A stretch of 64,000 nt of DNA from Granulicella mallensis MP5ACTX8 (GCF_000178955.2 NC_016631.1:372001-436000); one strand, 5' to 3'. Shown: positions 1 to 9,032, counted from the stretch's first letter. Notes: generated by a model not told the origin, from the letters alone. Numbers and translations are program-made.

Positions 1-26
1 GGACCCCGGTACGGCTCAGGATGACG
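1..26. repeat. Truncated right end of the intergenic inverted-repeat element
   Basis: The first bases read GGACCCC and then GCTCAGGATGACG, which are the inner and outer blocks of the right arm of the six complete elements further on. The tip hairpin between them is missing and the rest would lie left of the window, so this is either a degenerate or an edge-cut copy. Confidence 0.4.
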
Positions 27-67
27 ACGAAAAACAGGCAACGGCTAAACAAACAACAGCAAAAAGC

Positions 68-100
68 CCTTTTAAAACCCTTATGAAACCCTTATGCTCC
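68..100 (+). promoter_or_regulatory. Tandem 11-bp operator upstream of the glycosyltransferase pair
   Basis: Three 7-bp blocks, CCTTTTA (68), CCTTATG (79) and CCTTATG (90), start exactly 11 bp apart with 4-bp AT-rich or mixed spacers. This geometry is the one OmpR/PhoB-family response regulators bind. A -10-like TACGAT follows at about 107. Related arrays occur at 2765 and 4266. The regulator is not encoded in the window. Confidence 0.55.
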
Positions 101-229
101 GCGCTCTACGATTAAAAGCGTGATGATTCGTCGTGCCCAATTAGTGCCATTTAGCTGCCGATCTTTCTTGTACGGCTGCAGATCGGCGTTATCGCCGGAC
201 GACATCCCTTCGGATAATCCCAAAATATT

Positions 230-1648
230 ATGAATGATCCAGAGACGTACTTTGTAGTTCCGACACATCGGCTACGCGATGTAAGTCAAACAGTGCATGA
301 ATACGACGAGCACTTTTGGAAGAACGGTCACTCTCCACAAATGATCGTCTTCGATGACTCCACTCCCACCAACGTGGAGAAGTACTTCAGCAGCCTGGAG
401 CAACTGAAGACGAATTCCGACCTGTTCTACGTAGGTCCCCGCGAAAAAGAAGAGTTTATTGCTTATATCAACTCTCGTCTTCGCAATAAGCGGCTAGAGC
501 CGCTGGTGAAAAACCTCTTCCGGCCCAGCTACGGCGGCAATCGAAACTACACCTTGATGTACTCTCTGGGCGGCCTGATGGTCAGCTCCGACGATGACAT
601 GCGACCCTATTCCCTCATGGAAGATAGTCCCGAGTCACTGGAGAACAACGAGATCAGTCGCGGGCGTCTGCATAAGGTCGGTAAGAACGGTTATGCAAGA
701 AAGTCATTCGACATCATGTCGGCTTTCTCCGATGTACTCGGCAAGCCTGTCTCTGAGATTCCGGAAAACTATGAGCATGGCGATTTCCTGATCGACACCG
801 CGATGGACCTGGAGACCAACGTCACCAAGGGACTGATCGAAGACAATGCCACCCTCCTGCAAAGAGGACGGGTCTCGGACGATGCGGTCGTCAAAATGGC
901 GCAGACCTTCCGTTCCGGTACGAACGATATCGACGCTATCGATTTTGTCGACATGTTCCTGAACGATGAAGACCAGACCAGCCTGGACAGCCTGAACGAT
1001 CTCTACGTCCTGGTGAACTTCCGTCCGGCGGTAACGAATAAGAACTGGCGCATGGACTGCGGCGTAGCCGGCTATGACAATACGTTTGGCCTGCCGCCGT
1101 TCTTCCCGACAAGACTGCGTTTTGAGGATTACATCTATCGGCTCTGGATCCAGCAGGAAGGTATCGTAGCGGCGCATGTCGATGCGGCGCAGCACCATAC
1201 CAAGAGCAACTACATGCGGAATCCTCCGGCCTCCGAGGTGTTGAACGAAGAGATTGCCAACCTGCTCAAGAGAAAGATCAAGGACTCTCTCACCAGTGTG
1301 GATGAACTCGGCATCACCTTCGGCTACACGGGAGAGGTCACAGCACAGGATGCGGAGGAGATTCTGGAGAAGATCACCAGCCTTCATACCCGCGCGCTGC
1401 GTGCGGCAGAGACGGCAAAGAGCCAGGATCGCATCGATGCGCTGCGTCTCTTTGCGGCCAATCTCGAGAAGGCATTCTATGGCTTCGAGCCTGACTTCTT
1501 CCAGCACAACCTGCTGCGTATCGTCGACGACGCGATCGCCGTCATCAAGGCTTCCATCGAGCTTTGGCCGACGCTGGTAGAGATTTGTTACTTTCAGAAA
1601 CTGCGTAATGGCCTTCCGATGATGCATCTCGGACGGGCGGCACGATAG
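230..1648 (+). CDS. Putative GT-A fold glycosyltransferase-like protein
   Basis: A 472-residue soluble protein without signal peptide or membrane segment. The N-terminus (FVVPTHRLRD, then IVFDDSTP) resembles the nucleotide-sugar half of GT-A enzymes, and SSDDDMRP near residue 120 looks like a DXD-type metal and sugar-nucleotide motif. RFEDYIYRLW near residue 303 may correspond to the catalytic ED region. The last 150 residues are helical and unassigned. The start at ATG 230 has no clear Shine-Dalgarno sequence but is the first Met. The gene is 7 bp upstream of a GT4 glycosyltransferase and preceded by a tandem 11-bp operator. The donor and acceptor are unknown; the GT-A call rests on two motifs only. 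Confidence 0.55.
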   Translation: MNDPETYFVVPTHRLRDVSQTVHEYDEHFWKNGHSPQMIVFDDSTPTNVEKYFSSLEQLKTNSDLFYVGPREKEEFIAYINSRLRNKRLEPLVKNLFRPSYGGNRNYTLMYSLGGLMVSSDDDMRPYSLMEDSPESLENNEISRGRLHKVGKNGYARKSFDIMSAFSDVLGKPVSEIPENYEHGDFLIDTAMDLETNVTKGLIEDNATLLQRGRVSDDAVVKMAQTFRSGTNDIDAIDFVDMFLNDEDQTSLDSLNDLYVLVNFRPAVTNKNWRMDCGVAGYDNTFGLPPFFPTRLRFEDYIYRLWIQQEGIVAAHVDAAQHHTKSNYMRNPPASEVLNEEIANLLKRKIKDSLTSVDELGITFGYTGEVTAQDAEEILEKITSLHTRALRAAETAKSQDRIDALRLFAANLEKAFYGFEPDFFQHNLLRIVDDAIAVIKASIELWPTLVEICYFQKLRNGLPMMHLGRAAR

Positions 1649-1655
1649 GTCCCTT

Positions 1656-2747
1656 ATGCGAATTGCACAGGTAGCACCACTTTTTGAAAGTGTTCCCCCG
1701 GGTCTCTATGGCGGTTCGGAGCGCGTGGTCTCGTGGCTTACAGAAGAGCTGGTTCAGCTCGGCCACGAGGTCACGCTGTTTGCCAGCGGCGACTCGCAGA
1801 CCTCGGCGCATCTTGTGCCGGTATGCGAGAAGGCCCTGTGGCGTGACAAGGATTGCCGCGAGACCTTGCCGCACCACGTGCGCATGATGGAGCTTGTCTT
1901 TCGGGATCTATCCCGCTTCGACATGATTCACTTTCATAGCGACTACATTCACTTCCCGCTGGTCCGCCGCTACGGCTGTCCCTCGGTGACTACGCTGCAT
2001 GGCTTTGTCCATGCGCACGATCTGCGCGAACTGCTCGAGGAATATCACGACGTTCCGTTGGTCGCTATCTCCAATAGCCAGCAGGAGCCTGTTCCCAATG
2101 CCAACTGGCTGGGAACGGTGTATCACGGTCTTCCCGAGACGCTGCATCCGTTTCAATCGCAGCCCGGAGAATACTTTGCGTTTCTCGGCAGGACCTCTCC
2201 CGATAAAGGACTGGAGCGCGCTGTCGAGATCGCCAGGCTCTCCGGAGTTCGATTGAAGATCGCAGCGAAGATCTATGACGAAGACCGTAATTACTTTGAA
2301 CAGGTAATTCAGCCCCTGCTGCAGAAGAGTGCGTCCTTCGTGGAGTTTGTAGGCGAGATCGGCGGCGAGGCGAAGAACGAGTTTCTCGGGCGTGCCAAGG
2401 CGTTGCTCTTTCCGGTGAACTGGCCCGAGCCATTCGGCCTGGTCATGATCGAAGCCCTGGCCTGCGGTACTCCTGTCATTGCGTGGAGACGCGGTTCTGT
2501 GCCGGAGGTCATCCAGGACGGTGTGACGGGTTTCATCGTCGACAGCGTTGAGGAGGCAGTACGCTGCGTGCCCAGGCTCGCGAACATCCGCCGCGAAGGC
2601 TGTAGAGCGATGTTTGAAGCCCGCTTTCGAGCAAAGAGGATGGCGACCGACTATGTACGGATGTACGAGAAGGTTCTAGGCCGCAGGAAAGAAGGGCAAA
2701 GAGACTTAGAAGCACCAGAACTCGATCTCGTTTCCGTAATGGCTTGA
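1656..2747 (+). CDS. GT4-family glycosyltransferase
   Basis: A 363-residue GT-B glycosyltransferase. The N-terminal acceptor domain begins MRIAQVAPLFESVPPGLYGG, typical of GT4 enzymes, and continues with GHEVTLFASGDS. The C-terminal donor domain carries FLGRTSPDKGLERAVEIA and the E-x7-E type stretch PEPFGLVMIEALACGTPVIA, which contacts the nucleotide-sugar. It would transfer a sugar to a glycan or lipid acceptor at the cytoplasmic side of the membrane. It is 7 bp downstream of the other glycosyltransferase gene and should be cotranscribed with it. AGGT precedes the ATG. The exact substrate cannot be told. Confidence 0.85.
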   Translation: MRIAQVAPLFESVPPGLYGGSERVVSWLTEELVQLGHEVTLFASGDSQTSAHLVPVCEKALWRDKDCRETLPHHVRMMELVFRDLSRFDMIHFHSDYIHFPLVRRYGCPSVTTLHGFVHAHDLRELLEEYHDVPLVAISNSQQEPVPNANWLGTVYHGLPETLHPFQSQPGEYFAFLGRTSPDKGLERAVEIARLSGVRLKIAAKIYDEDRNYFEQVIQPLLQKSASFVEFVGEIGGEAKNEFLGRAKALLFPVNWPEPFGLVMIEALACGTPVIAWRRGSVPEVIQDGVTGFIVDSVEEAVRCVPRLANIRREGCRAMFEARFRAKRMATDYVRMYEKVLGRRKEGQRDLEAPELDLVSVMA

Positions 2748-2764
2748 TTTGTGACGGGGTCCAT

Positions 2765-2797
2765 CTTTATGGATTCCTTATTGATTCTTTATGTCTC
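2765..2797 (+). promoter_or_regulatory. Tandem 11-bp operator upstream of the porin gene
   Basis: CTTTATG (2765), CCTTATT (2776) and CTTTATG (2787) are three blocks spaced exactly 11 bp, with spacers GATT and GATT between them. They match the blocks at 68-100 and 4266-4287. Their position shows that the porin start must be downstream, at 2820 rather than at the GTG at 2751. A TGTATG sequence about 15 bp further on could be the -10 element. Confidence 0.6.
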
Positions 2798-2819
2798 GGG
2801 TGAGAGTGTATGGACACCC

Positions 2820-4247
2820 ATGCATCCCCGGCTTTCTGGCTTCTTATGGCTCTTCGTGTGGTGCACCGTTCGCGGAGCTTGTATGTCAGCTCAGGAACAA
2901 CCGGCTCCATTACCGGAGAGCCCTTCTTCAAAACAGGCCCAGGCTGCGCCCCAATCTTTCTGGGGACGGCTCGATCAGTTCTACATCGAAGACTGGCATG
3001 GAACGGCTCCTGAAAGTCCTGCGCCACCGCGGCGGGGACTGCCTTCACCGCTCTCGTCGCCGCCTTTCCCAAACTCGGATTGGTCCTATGGCGGTTCGCC
3101 GGTGATCGGCGAAGCGGATACGAACAGCTATCCGTTGATGACGGCCATCAACGGCGCGCAGAGCCGGACCAAGGTGTATGGATGGATTTCGCCCTCCGTC
3201 AATGCCAGTACCTCGGCGCATGGCAATGTGCCCGAGGTCGATGATGCCTATGCAAACAGGATCGAACTGAACCAGGCGGTGCTCTATGTCGAGCGCCTGC
3301 CCAACTCAGTGCAGCGAGAGCATGTGGATGTTGGCTATCACCTGACGGCCCTCTATGGGACGGACTACAGGTTCACCACCAACAAGGGCTATTTGAGCAG
3401 CCAGTGGATCGACCACAACCATCAATATGGCTTCGATCCGGTGCTTGAGTACCTCGACGTGTATGTGCCAAAGGTTGCGCTGGGAATGAACATCCGCGTA
3501 GGGCGCTACATCTCCGTCCCCGGCATCGAGGCCCAGCTTACGCCGAACAACTATATGTTCAGCCACTCCCTGCTGTATTCAGTCGATCCGTTTACGGACA
3601 CGGGAGTCCTCGCCACGGTGCAGTTGACCAGCCAATGGCTGGTGCAGGCGGGCATCACCGGCGGCCACGATATTGCACTATGGGCGAAGGGCTCGCACCC
3701 TTCGGCAACCGTTTGCGCCAGCTACACCACGGCTTCGACCAACGACAACTTTTATCTCTGCGCCAACGGCATCAACGACGGCAAGTACGCCTTCAACAAC
3801 CTGCAGCAGTACGACGGCACTTGGTACCACCGGTTCTCGAAGACCTGGCACACGGCAACGGAAGCCTATGTGATGTATCAGCGCGATGTACCGAGCGTCG
3901 GCGGATCGATTGTCCCCGAGCCCAACACGAATGGGGCGACCTGCAGGCCGGGCCTGCAAACCTGCTTCGCTCCGGAGTATGCGGTCGTGAACTATGTGAA
4001 TAAGCAGTTGTCGGCACATGATTTCATCTCCTTTCGCAGCGACTTTCTCAACGATAAGAAAGGCCAGCGGACCGGTGTAAACACGAAGTACACAGAGAAC
4101 ACGTTGTTGCTGAGCCATTGGATCGGGTCGACGATTCAGATCCGCCCGGAGATTCGATTCGACCACGCGTGGGATCGCGACGCCTACGACCGTGGAACCC
4201 GGCAGAGCCAGTTCACGGTGGCCAGTGACCTGATATTCCATTTCTGA
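2820..4247 (+). CDS. OmpL-like (BBP2) outer-membrane beta-barrel porin
   Basis: A predicted 475-residue outer-membrane protein. From the ATG at 2820 it has a signal peptide (hydrophobic FLWLFVWCTVRGACMSA), a proline-rich linker, and a barrel of alternating aromatic and polar strands ending in a terminal aromatic, DLIFHF. Around residues 215-275 the text GRYISVPGIEAQ ... SHSLLYSVDPFTDTGVLATV is the hallmark of the BBP2/OmpL-like porin family. An upstream in-frame GTG at 2751 would run through the tandem operator and is unlikely. The gene sits directly before kdp and shares its operator type, so I infer it lets potassium or small ions cross the outer membrane. The family is known; the substrate is inferred. 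Confidence 0.8.
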   Translation: MHPRLSGFLWLFVWCTVRGACMSAQEQPAPLPESPSSKQAQAAPQSFWGRLDQFYIEDWHGTAPESPAPPRRGLPSPLSSPPFPNSDWSYGGSPVIGEADTNSYPLMTAINGAQSRTKVYGWISPSVNASTSAHGNVPEVDDAYANRIELNQAVLYVERLPNSVQREHVDVGYHLTALYGTDYRFTTNKGYLSSQWIDHNHQYGFDPVLEYLDVYVPKVALGMNIRVGRYISVPGIEAQLTPNNYMFSHSLLYSVDPFTDTGVLATVQLTSQWLVQAGITGGHDIALWAKGSHPSATVCASYTTASTNDNFYLCANGINDGKYAFNNLQQYDGTWYHRFSKTWHTATEAYVMYQRDVPSVGGSIVPEPNTNGATCRPGLQTCFAPEYAVVNYVNKQLSAHDFISFRSDFLNDKKGQRTGVNTKYTENTLLLSHWIGSTIQIRPEIRFDHAWDRDAYDRGTRQSQFTVASDLIFHF

Positions 4248-4265
4248 CGTTCTCGTAAAGGGCAT

Positions 4266-4287
4266 CTTTATGCTTTCCTTATCAGCC
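4266..4287 (+). promoter_or_regulatory. Tandem 11-bp operator upstream of the kdp genes
   Basis: CTTTATG (4266) and CCTTATC (4277) are two blocks 11 bp apart, about 90 bp before the first small kdp gene. The same blocks occur before the porin and the glycosyltransferases. A KdpE-like response regulator is the natural candidate, but neither kdpD nor kdpE is in the window. Confidence 0.55.
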
Positions 4288-4377
4288 CGGGCAGAGACTT
4301 GCAGATGGTCATGGAGCGCAAGTTTTCATGATGGTCCGTGTGGTTTTGCCGGGCCTGAGGTTCAGGAGCAAACACTT

Positions 4378-4479
4378 ATGTGGGACATCGGATGTATTGT
4401 AGCCAGCATCGCGTTTTTCGCCATTGCCGTGGCTTACACGGTCGGATGTGAACGCCTTGCCACGAAAGCAGGCAAGTAA
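4378..4479 (+). CDS. 33-residue single-TM protein of the kdp operon
   Basis: A short ORF, ATG at 4378, with AGGAG nine bases upstream. The product starts MWDIGCIVASIAFFAIAVAY and ends in a charged tail CERLATKAGK, so it is one membrane helix with a short cytoplasmic end. Its stop overlaps the kdpF start in the ATGA arrangement (shared base 4479), which implies translational coupling. A longer in-frame ORF from 4270 exists, but it would start inside the operator and has no ribosome site. I recall similar peptides (a D-I-x-x-I ... A-F-F ... C-E-R-L pattern) before kdpF in other phyla, usually unannotated. A role in stabilising or tuning the Kdp complex is inferred. Confidence 0.7.
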   Translation: MWDIGCIVASIAFFAIAVAYTVGCERLATKAGK

Positions 4480-4565
4480 TGATCGAAACGATTTTGCTTG
4501 ACCTGGTCATTCTCGGCCTTCTCATTTATCTCGTCTACGCGCTTCTACAGCCAGAAAAGTTTTAA
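4479..4565 (+). CDS. kdpF: KdpF, small subunit of the potassium-transporting ATPase
   Basis: A 28-residue hydrophobic peptide, MIETILLDLVILG followed by LLIYLVYALL and QPEKF. The length, single helix and final P-E-K-F tail are those of KdpF, which packs against KdpA and stabilises the KdpFABC pump. Its ATG overlaps the stop of the preceding 33-residue ORF and it ends 16 bp before kdpA. Confidence 0.88.
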   Translation: MIETILLDLVILGLLIYLVYALLQPEKF

Positions 4566-4581
4566 CAGGACACCTTAGAAC

Positions 4582-6369
4582 ATGACCGCCAACGGCTGGT
4601 TTCAGATACTCCTCTTCTTCGCCCTTGTACTCGTATGCGCAAAACCTGTCGGCGTGTACATGGCGCGCGTCTTCGAGCGGGAGAAGACCTTTCTCGACGT
4701 CGTTTTTCGCCCCCTTGAGCGTCTTGTTTACAAGCTGACCGGTATCGATGAGACGCGCGAGATGCGCTGGACCGAGTACTCGATTGCGATGCTTGTCTTC
4801 AGCCTTGTCACCTTGATCGCCACCTATGCGATCGAGCGCTTGCAGCATATTCTGCCGCTTAATCCGCAGCATCTTGCAGCCGTCCCGTCCGACCTGGCCT
4901 GGAATACCGCAGTCTCGTTCACAACCAACACCAACTGGCAGTCCTACGTCCCCGAGACGACGATGAGCTATCTCACCCAGATGCTCACGCTCGCGTACCA
5001 CAACTTCTTCTCGGCGGCGGTGGGCATGGCGTTGGCGGTAGCGCTTCTCCGCGGCATCTCGCGCCGTGAGTCGAAGACGCTCGGTAACTTCTGGGTCGAT
5101 ACGACGCGCGCTTCTCTCTGGGTTCTGCTGCCTGCCTGCTTCGTCTATGCGCTTCTGCTGGTCTCGCAGGGTGTGGTGCAGAACTTCCGCCCGTACGATC
5201 AGGCGAAGCTTGTGCAACCGATGACGGTAACAACGACCGGCGCGGATGGCAAGGCCACGACGCAGACAGTTACGACGCAGAGCATCGCGCAAGGGCCGGT
5301 CGCTTCTCAGGAAGCCATCAAGATGCTGGGCACCAACGGCGGCGGCTTCTTCAATACCAACAGCGCTCATCCGTTTGAGAATCCGACACCGTTCTCCAAC
5401 TTCCTGGAGATGTTTTCCATCTTCGTTATCCCCGCCGGCTTCACGGTCATGCTCGGCAAGATGACGAAGTCGCCGGCCCACGGTTGGGCGGTGTTCGCTG
5501 CCATGTCGGCCCTCTTCTTCGCGGGTGTCCTGGTTGCGTACTACGCAGAGGCCCAGCCGAATCCGCTGCTGCACTCTGCCGCAATGCACATCGACCAGCA
5601 CACCACGGCGATGCAGCCCGGCGGCAATATGGAAGGCAAAGAGGTTCGCTTCGGTATTGCGAACTCCGCGCTCTTCGCCACCGTTACGACGGATGCAAGC
5701 TGCGGCGCGGTCAATGCGATGCACGACTCCTTTATGCCGCTCGGCGGCCTGGTTCCTCTCGTCAACATCATGCTGGGTGAGGTGATCTTCGGAGGCGTTG
5801 GTGCTGGAATGTACGGCATGCTGATCTTCGTGGTGCTGGCGGTATTTATCGCGGGCCTCATGGTCGGACGCACACCCGAGTATCTCGGCAAGAAGATCGA
5901 GTCCTATGACGTGAAGATGGCGATGCTCTACACGCTCATCTTCCCGCTTTCGATCCTCGGCTTCTCCGCTGTGACGCTGATGATGCCGAGCCTTGGTCTG
6001 AGCGCGCTGGCAAACGGCGGTCCTCACGGACTTTCGGAGATCCTGTATGCCTTCACCTCGGCGACCGGTAATAACGGGTCGGCCTTTGCGGGCCTGAGCG
6101 CGAACACGCACTGGTACAACCTCTCGCTGGGGTTTGCGATGTTGATCGGCCGCTTCCTGATGGCTATTCCAGTGCTGGCTATCGCCGGCAACCTGGCGCG
6201 CAAGAAGCTTGTTCCACCTTCTCCTGGAACCTTTCCGGTGCATACGCCGCTGTTCACGATCCTGCTGATCGGCACGATCCTGATCGTTGGCGCGTTGACC
6301 TTCTTCCCGGCGCTTTCGCTTGGCCCGGTTCTCGAGCACCTTCTCCTTCACGCTGGCAAGGCCTACTAA
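4582..6369 (+). CDS. kdpA: KdpA, potassium-binding channel-like subunit of the Kdp pump
   Basis: A 595-residue polytopic inner-membrane protein that takes up and passes potassium in the KdpFABC P-type ATPase. The four pore-loop filter regions are visible: TNTNWQSY near residue 116, GTNGGGFFNTNSAHPFENPTP near 250, TTDASCGAVNAMHDSF near 370 and TSATGNNGSAFAGL near 490. Length is slightly above the E. coli protein, mainly through a loop around residues 210-230 rich in T and Q. It lies 16 bp after kdpF and 9 bp before kdpB in one operon. The long open frame on the opposite strand is a codon-bias shadow. Confidence 0.98.
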   Translation: MTANGWFQILLFFALVLVCAKPVGVYMARVFEREKTFLDVVFRPLERLVYKLTGIDETREMRWTEYSIAMLVFSLVTLIATYAIERLQHILPLNPQHLAAVPSDLAWNTAVSFTTNTNWQSYVPETTMSYLTQMLTLAYHNFFSAAVGMALAVALLRGISRRESKTLGNFWVDTTRASLWVLLPACFVYALLLVSQGVVQNFRPYDQAKLVQPMTVTTTGADGKATTQTVTTQSIAQGPVASQEAIKMLGTNGGGFFNTNSAHPFENPTPFSNFLEMFSIFVIPAGFTVMLGKMTKSPAHGWAVFAAMSALFFAGVLVAYYAEAQPNPLLHSAAMHIDQHTTAMQPGGNMEGKEVRFGIANSALFATVTTDASCGAVNAMHDSFMPLGGLVPLVNIMLGEVIFGGVGAGMYGMLIFVVLAVFIAGLMVGRTPEYLGKKIESYDVKMAMLYTLIFPLSILGFSAVTLMMPSLGLSALANGGPHGLSEILYAFTSATGNNGSAFAGLSANTHWYNLSLGFAMLIGRFLMAIPVLAIAGNLARKKLVPPSPGTFPVHTPLFTILLIGTILIVGALTFFPALSLGPVLEHLLLHAGKAY

Positions 6370-6378
6370 GGAAACACC

Positions 6379-8418
6379 ATGGCAAATACCCGTAAGCGTT
6401 CACTCTGGGATACAAAGATCGTTGGCCGCGCCCTTCACGATGCCTTCGTCAAATTGAATCCCCGCACGATGATGAAAAATCCGGTGATGTTCGTCGTTGA
6501 GATCGGCAGTGTGATCACGACGATCTACACCGTCCGCGACCTCATCCAGGCGCACCACGCACTTCGCTTCGATCTGCAGATCACTCTCTGGCTGTGGTTC
6601 ACCGTGCTCTTCGCCAACTTTGCCGAGGCGATGGCCGAAGGCCGCGGCAAGGCTCAGGCCGATGCACTGCGCAAAGCGAAGTCCGATACCATCGCGATCC
6701 GCCTGCGTGCCGATGGCACGACGGAAGAGGTCCCAAGCCTCAACCTCCGTTCGGGCGATGTCTGCCTCATCACAGCAGGCTCGATGATTCCCGGTGACGG
6801 CGAGATTATTGAGGGCGTCGCCTCCGTCGATGAGTCGGCGATTACGGGTGAGTCCGCGCCGGTTATTCGTGAGGCTGGCGGCGACCGCTCGGCTGTGACC
6901 GGTGGCACGCGCGTGTTGTCGGACGAGATCAAGGTCCGCATCACATCGAATCCTGGCGAGACGTTCCTCGATCGCATGATCGCGCTCGTAGAAGGCGCGG
7001 AGCGTCAGAAGACCCCCAACGAGATTGCGTTGAACATTCTTCTCGCAGGTCTCACGATCATCTTCCTGCTCGCAGTGGTTACGCTGCAGCCGATCGCGAT
7101 TTACTCCACGGCACCGCAGTCCGTCTTCGTTCTGATCTCCCTGCTTATCTGCCTGATCCCGACGACCATCGGCGGCCTGCTTTCGGCCATCGGTATTGCA
7201 GGCATGGATCGCCTGGTGCAGTACAACGTTCTGGCGATGTCTGGCCGTGCGGTGGAAGCTGCAGGCGACGTCAACACACTGCTGCTCGACAAGACCGGAA
7301 CCATCACGCTCGGCAACCGCCAGGCGGCTGCGTTTATCCCCGCTCCGGGCGTCAGCAAAGACCAGCTAGCCGATGCCGCGCAGTTCTCTTCGCTGCCGGA
7401 CGAGACTCCCGAAGGCCGCAGCATCGTTGTGCTCGCCAAGGAACTCTACGGCCTGCGCGGTCGCGAACTCCACGACCTGCAGGCGGAGTTCGTTCCCTTC
7501 TCCGCCACGACTCGCATGTCGGGCGTGAACATGGAAGGCCGCATCATTCGCAAGGGCTCCACGGACGCCATCGCGCGCTTCCTGCAGGAACGCGGCGGCT
7601 CGCTGCCCGACCAGGTTCGCATCGATGTCGAAACCGTGGCACGCTCCGGCGGCACGCCGCTCGTAGTCGCGGAGAACCGCCAGGCCCTCGGTGTGATTCA
7701 CTTGAAGGACATCGTCAAGGGCGGCATGAAGGAGCGCTTTGCGCAGCTTCGTGCGATGGGCATCAAGACCATCATGATCACCGGCGACAACCCGCTGACC
7801 GCGGCGGCCATCGCTCGCGAAGCTGGTGTCGACGACTTTCTTGCCGAGGCCAAGCCCAAGGACAAGATGGACCTCATCAAGCGCGAGCAGGCCGAGGGCA
7901 AGCTCGTCGCGATGACGGGCGACGGCACCAATGACGCTCCCGCGCTCGCACAGGCCGATGTAGGCGTCGCAATGAACACCGGTACGCAAGCTGCCAAGGA
8001 AGCCGGCAACATGGTGGACCTGGATTCCAATCCCACCAAGCTCATCGAGATCGTTGAGATCGGCAAGCAGCTCCTGATGACGCGCGGCGCGCTCACGACG
8101 TTCTCGATTGCCAACGACGTTGCGAAGTACTTCGCCATCATTCCGGCGATGTTTGCAGCAACGTTCCCGGTGCTCGGCGCGCTCAACATCATGCACCTGA
8201 AGACACCGGAGTCTGCGATTCTCTCCGCCGTGATCTTCAACGCGCTCATTATCGTTGGGTTGATTCCGCTGGCGCTGCGTGGCGTGAGCTACAAGGCTAT
8301 GTCGGCTGAGGCGCTGCTGCGCCGCAACCTGCTCATCTACGGCGTCGGAGGTTTGATCGCGCCGTTCCTGGGTATCAAGATCATCGACTTAATCATTACC
8401 GCCATCCATCTGGCATAA
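6379..8418 (+). CDS. kdpB: KdpB, P-type ATPase catalytic subunit
   Basis: A 679-residue P-type ATPase, the energy-coupling subunit of KdpFABC. It shows the actuator motif TGES (in [12 protein letters not shown]), the phosphorylation site [11 protein letters not shown] with the acceptor Asp, the hinge motif [16 protein letters not shown] and the KdpB-specific [16 protein letters not shown]. Transmembrane helices flank these domains. The start at 6379 has GGAAAC before it and lies 9 bp after the kdpA stop. The Ser of TGES is present; in E. coli this residue is the site of inhibitory phosphorylation. Confidence 0.98.
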   Translation: MANTRKRSLWDTKIVGRALHDAFVKLNPRTMMKNPVMFVVEIGSVITTIYTVRDLIQAHHALRFDLQITLWLWFTVLFANFAEAMAEGRGKAQADALRKAKSDTIAIRLRADGTTEEVPSLNLRSGDVCLITAGSMIPGDGEIIEGVASVDESAITGESAPVIREAGGDRSAVTGGTRVLSDEIKVRITSNPGETFLDRMIALVEGAERQKTPNEIALNILLAGLTIIFLLAVVTLQPIAIYSTAPQSVFVLISLLICLIPTTIGGLLSAIGIAGMDRLVQYNVLAMSGRAVEAAGDVNTLLLDKTGTITLGNRQAAAFIPAPGVSKDQLADAAQFSSLPDETPEGRSIVVLAKELYGLRGRELHDLQAEFVPFSATTRMSGVNMEGRIIRKGSTDAIARFLQERGGSLPDQVRIDVETVARSGGTPLVVAENRQALGVIHLKDIVKGGMKERFAQLRAMGIKTIMITGDNPLTAAAIAREAGVDDFLAEAKPKDKMDLIKREQAEGKLVAMTGDGTNDAPALAQADVGVAMNTGTQAAKEAGNMVDLDSNPTKLIEIVEIGKQLLMTRGALTTFSIANDVAKYFAIIPAMFAATFPVLGALNIMHLKTPESAILSAVIFNALIIVGLIPLALRGVSYKAMSAEALLRRNLLIYGVGGLIAPFLGIKIIDLIITAIHLA

Positions 8419-8427
8419 GGGGCAGTT

Positions 8428-9009
8428 ATGCGACGCAATGTTGTCACCGCTATCCTCTACACACTTGTTACGACGATTATCTTTGGCGTAGCGTATCCTC
8501 TCCTGGTCACCGGCGCCGCGCAGCTTCTGTTCAAGGACAAGGCAAACGGCCAGCTCATCTCAGAGAATGGAACCGTTGTAGGCTCCCATCTCCTGGGTCA
8601 GTCCTTCACCACCCCGGCATACTTTCATTCGCGTCCGTCACAGGCAGGAAATGGGTATGATGCGGCCAATTCGAGCGGTTCGAACTATGCGCCGACCAGC
8701 CAAAAACTTATCGATCGCGTAAAGACGGATGTCACTGCTGCGAATACAGATCATCCGGGCACCGAGGTTCCTGTCGATCTGGTTACGGCGTCCGGCTCGG
8801 GCCTTGATCCTGACATTACACCGGCGGCAGCAGAGTACCAGGTGGCTCGTGTGGCGAAGGAGCGGCATCTCTCGGAGAGTGCTGTGCACGATCTGGTAGC
8901 GAAGCACACACAGGCCCGCCAGTTCGGCGTGTTGGGCGAGCCCCGCGTCAATGTGCTGGAGCTCAACCTGGATCTCGATCACGCGGCGCCTCAGGGAACC
9001 ATGAAGTAG
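8428..9009 (+). CDS. kdpC: KdpC, accessory subunit of the Kdp pump
   Basis: A 193-residue protein with one N-terminal transmembrane helix (TAILYTLVTTIIFGVAYPLL) and a periplasmic domain. SFTTPAYFHSRPSQAGNGYDA and SGSGLDPDITPAAAEYQVARV are diagnostic KdpC blocks. It bridges KdpA and KdpB in the pump. It starts 9 bp after kdpB with GGGG before the ATG. No kdpD or kdpE follows, so the sensor kinase and regulator must be elsewhere. Confidence 0.97.
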   Translation: MRRNVVTAILYTLVTTIIFGVAYPLLVTGAAQLLFKDKANGQLISENGTVVGSHLLGQSFTTPAYFHSRPSQAGNGYDAANSSGSNYAPTSQKLIDRVKTDVTAANTDHPGTEVPVDLVTASGSGLDPDITPAAAEYQVARVAKERHLSESAVHDLVAKHTQARQFGVLGEPRVNVLELNLDLDHAAPQGTMK

Positions 9010-9032
9010 TATTGATCGGCAGGTATCTTGTC

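Noticed and set aside
2751-2819. GTG start for the porin gene at 2751
   Set aside because: It would place the tandem operator inside the coding sequence, and the downstream ATG 2820 gives a proper signal peptide.
4522-6351. 609-codon open frame antisense to kdpA
   Set aside because: It lies entirely opposite kdpA, encodes an Arg/Glu/His-rich composition with no motifs, and arises from the strong GC bias at third positions.
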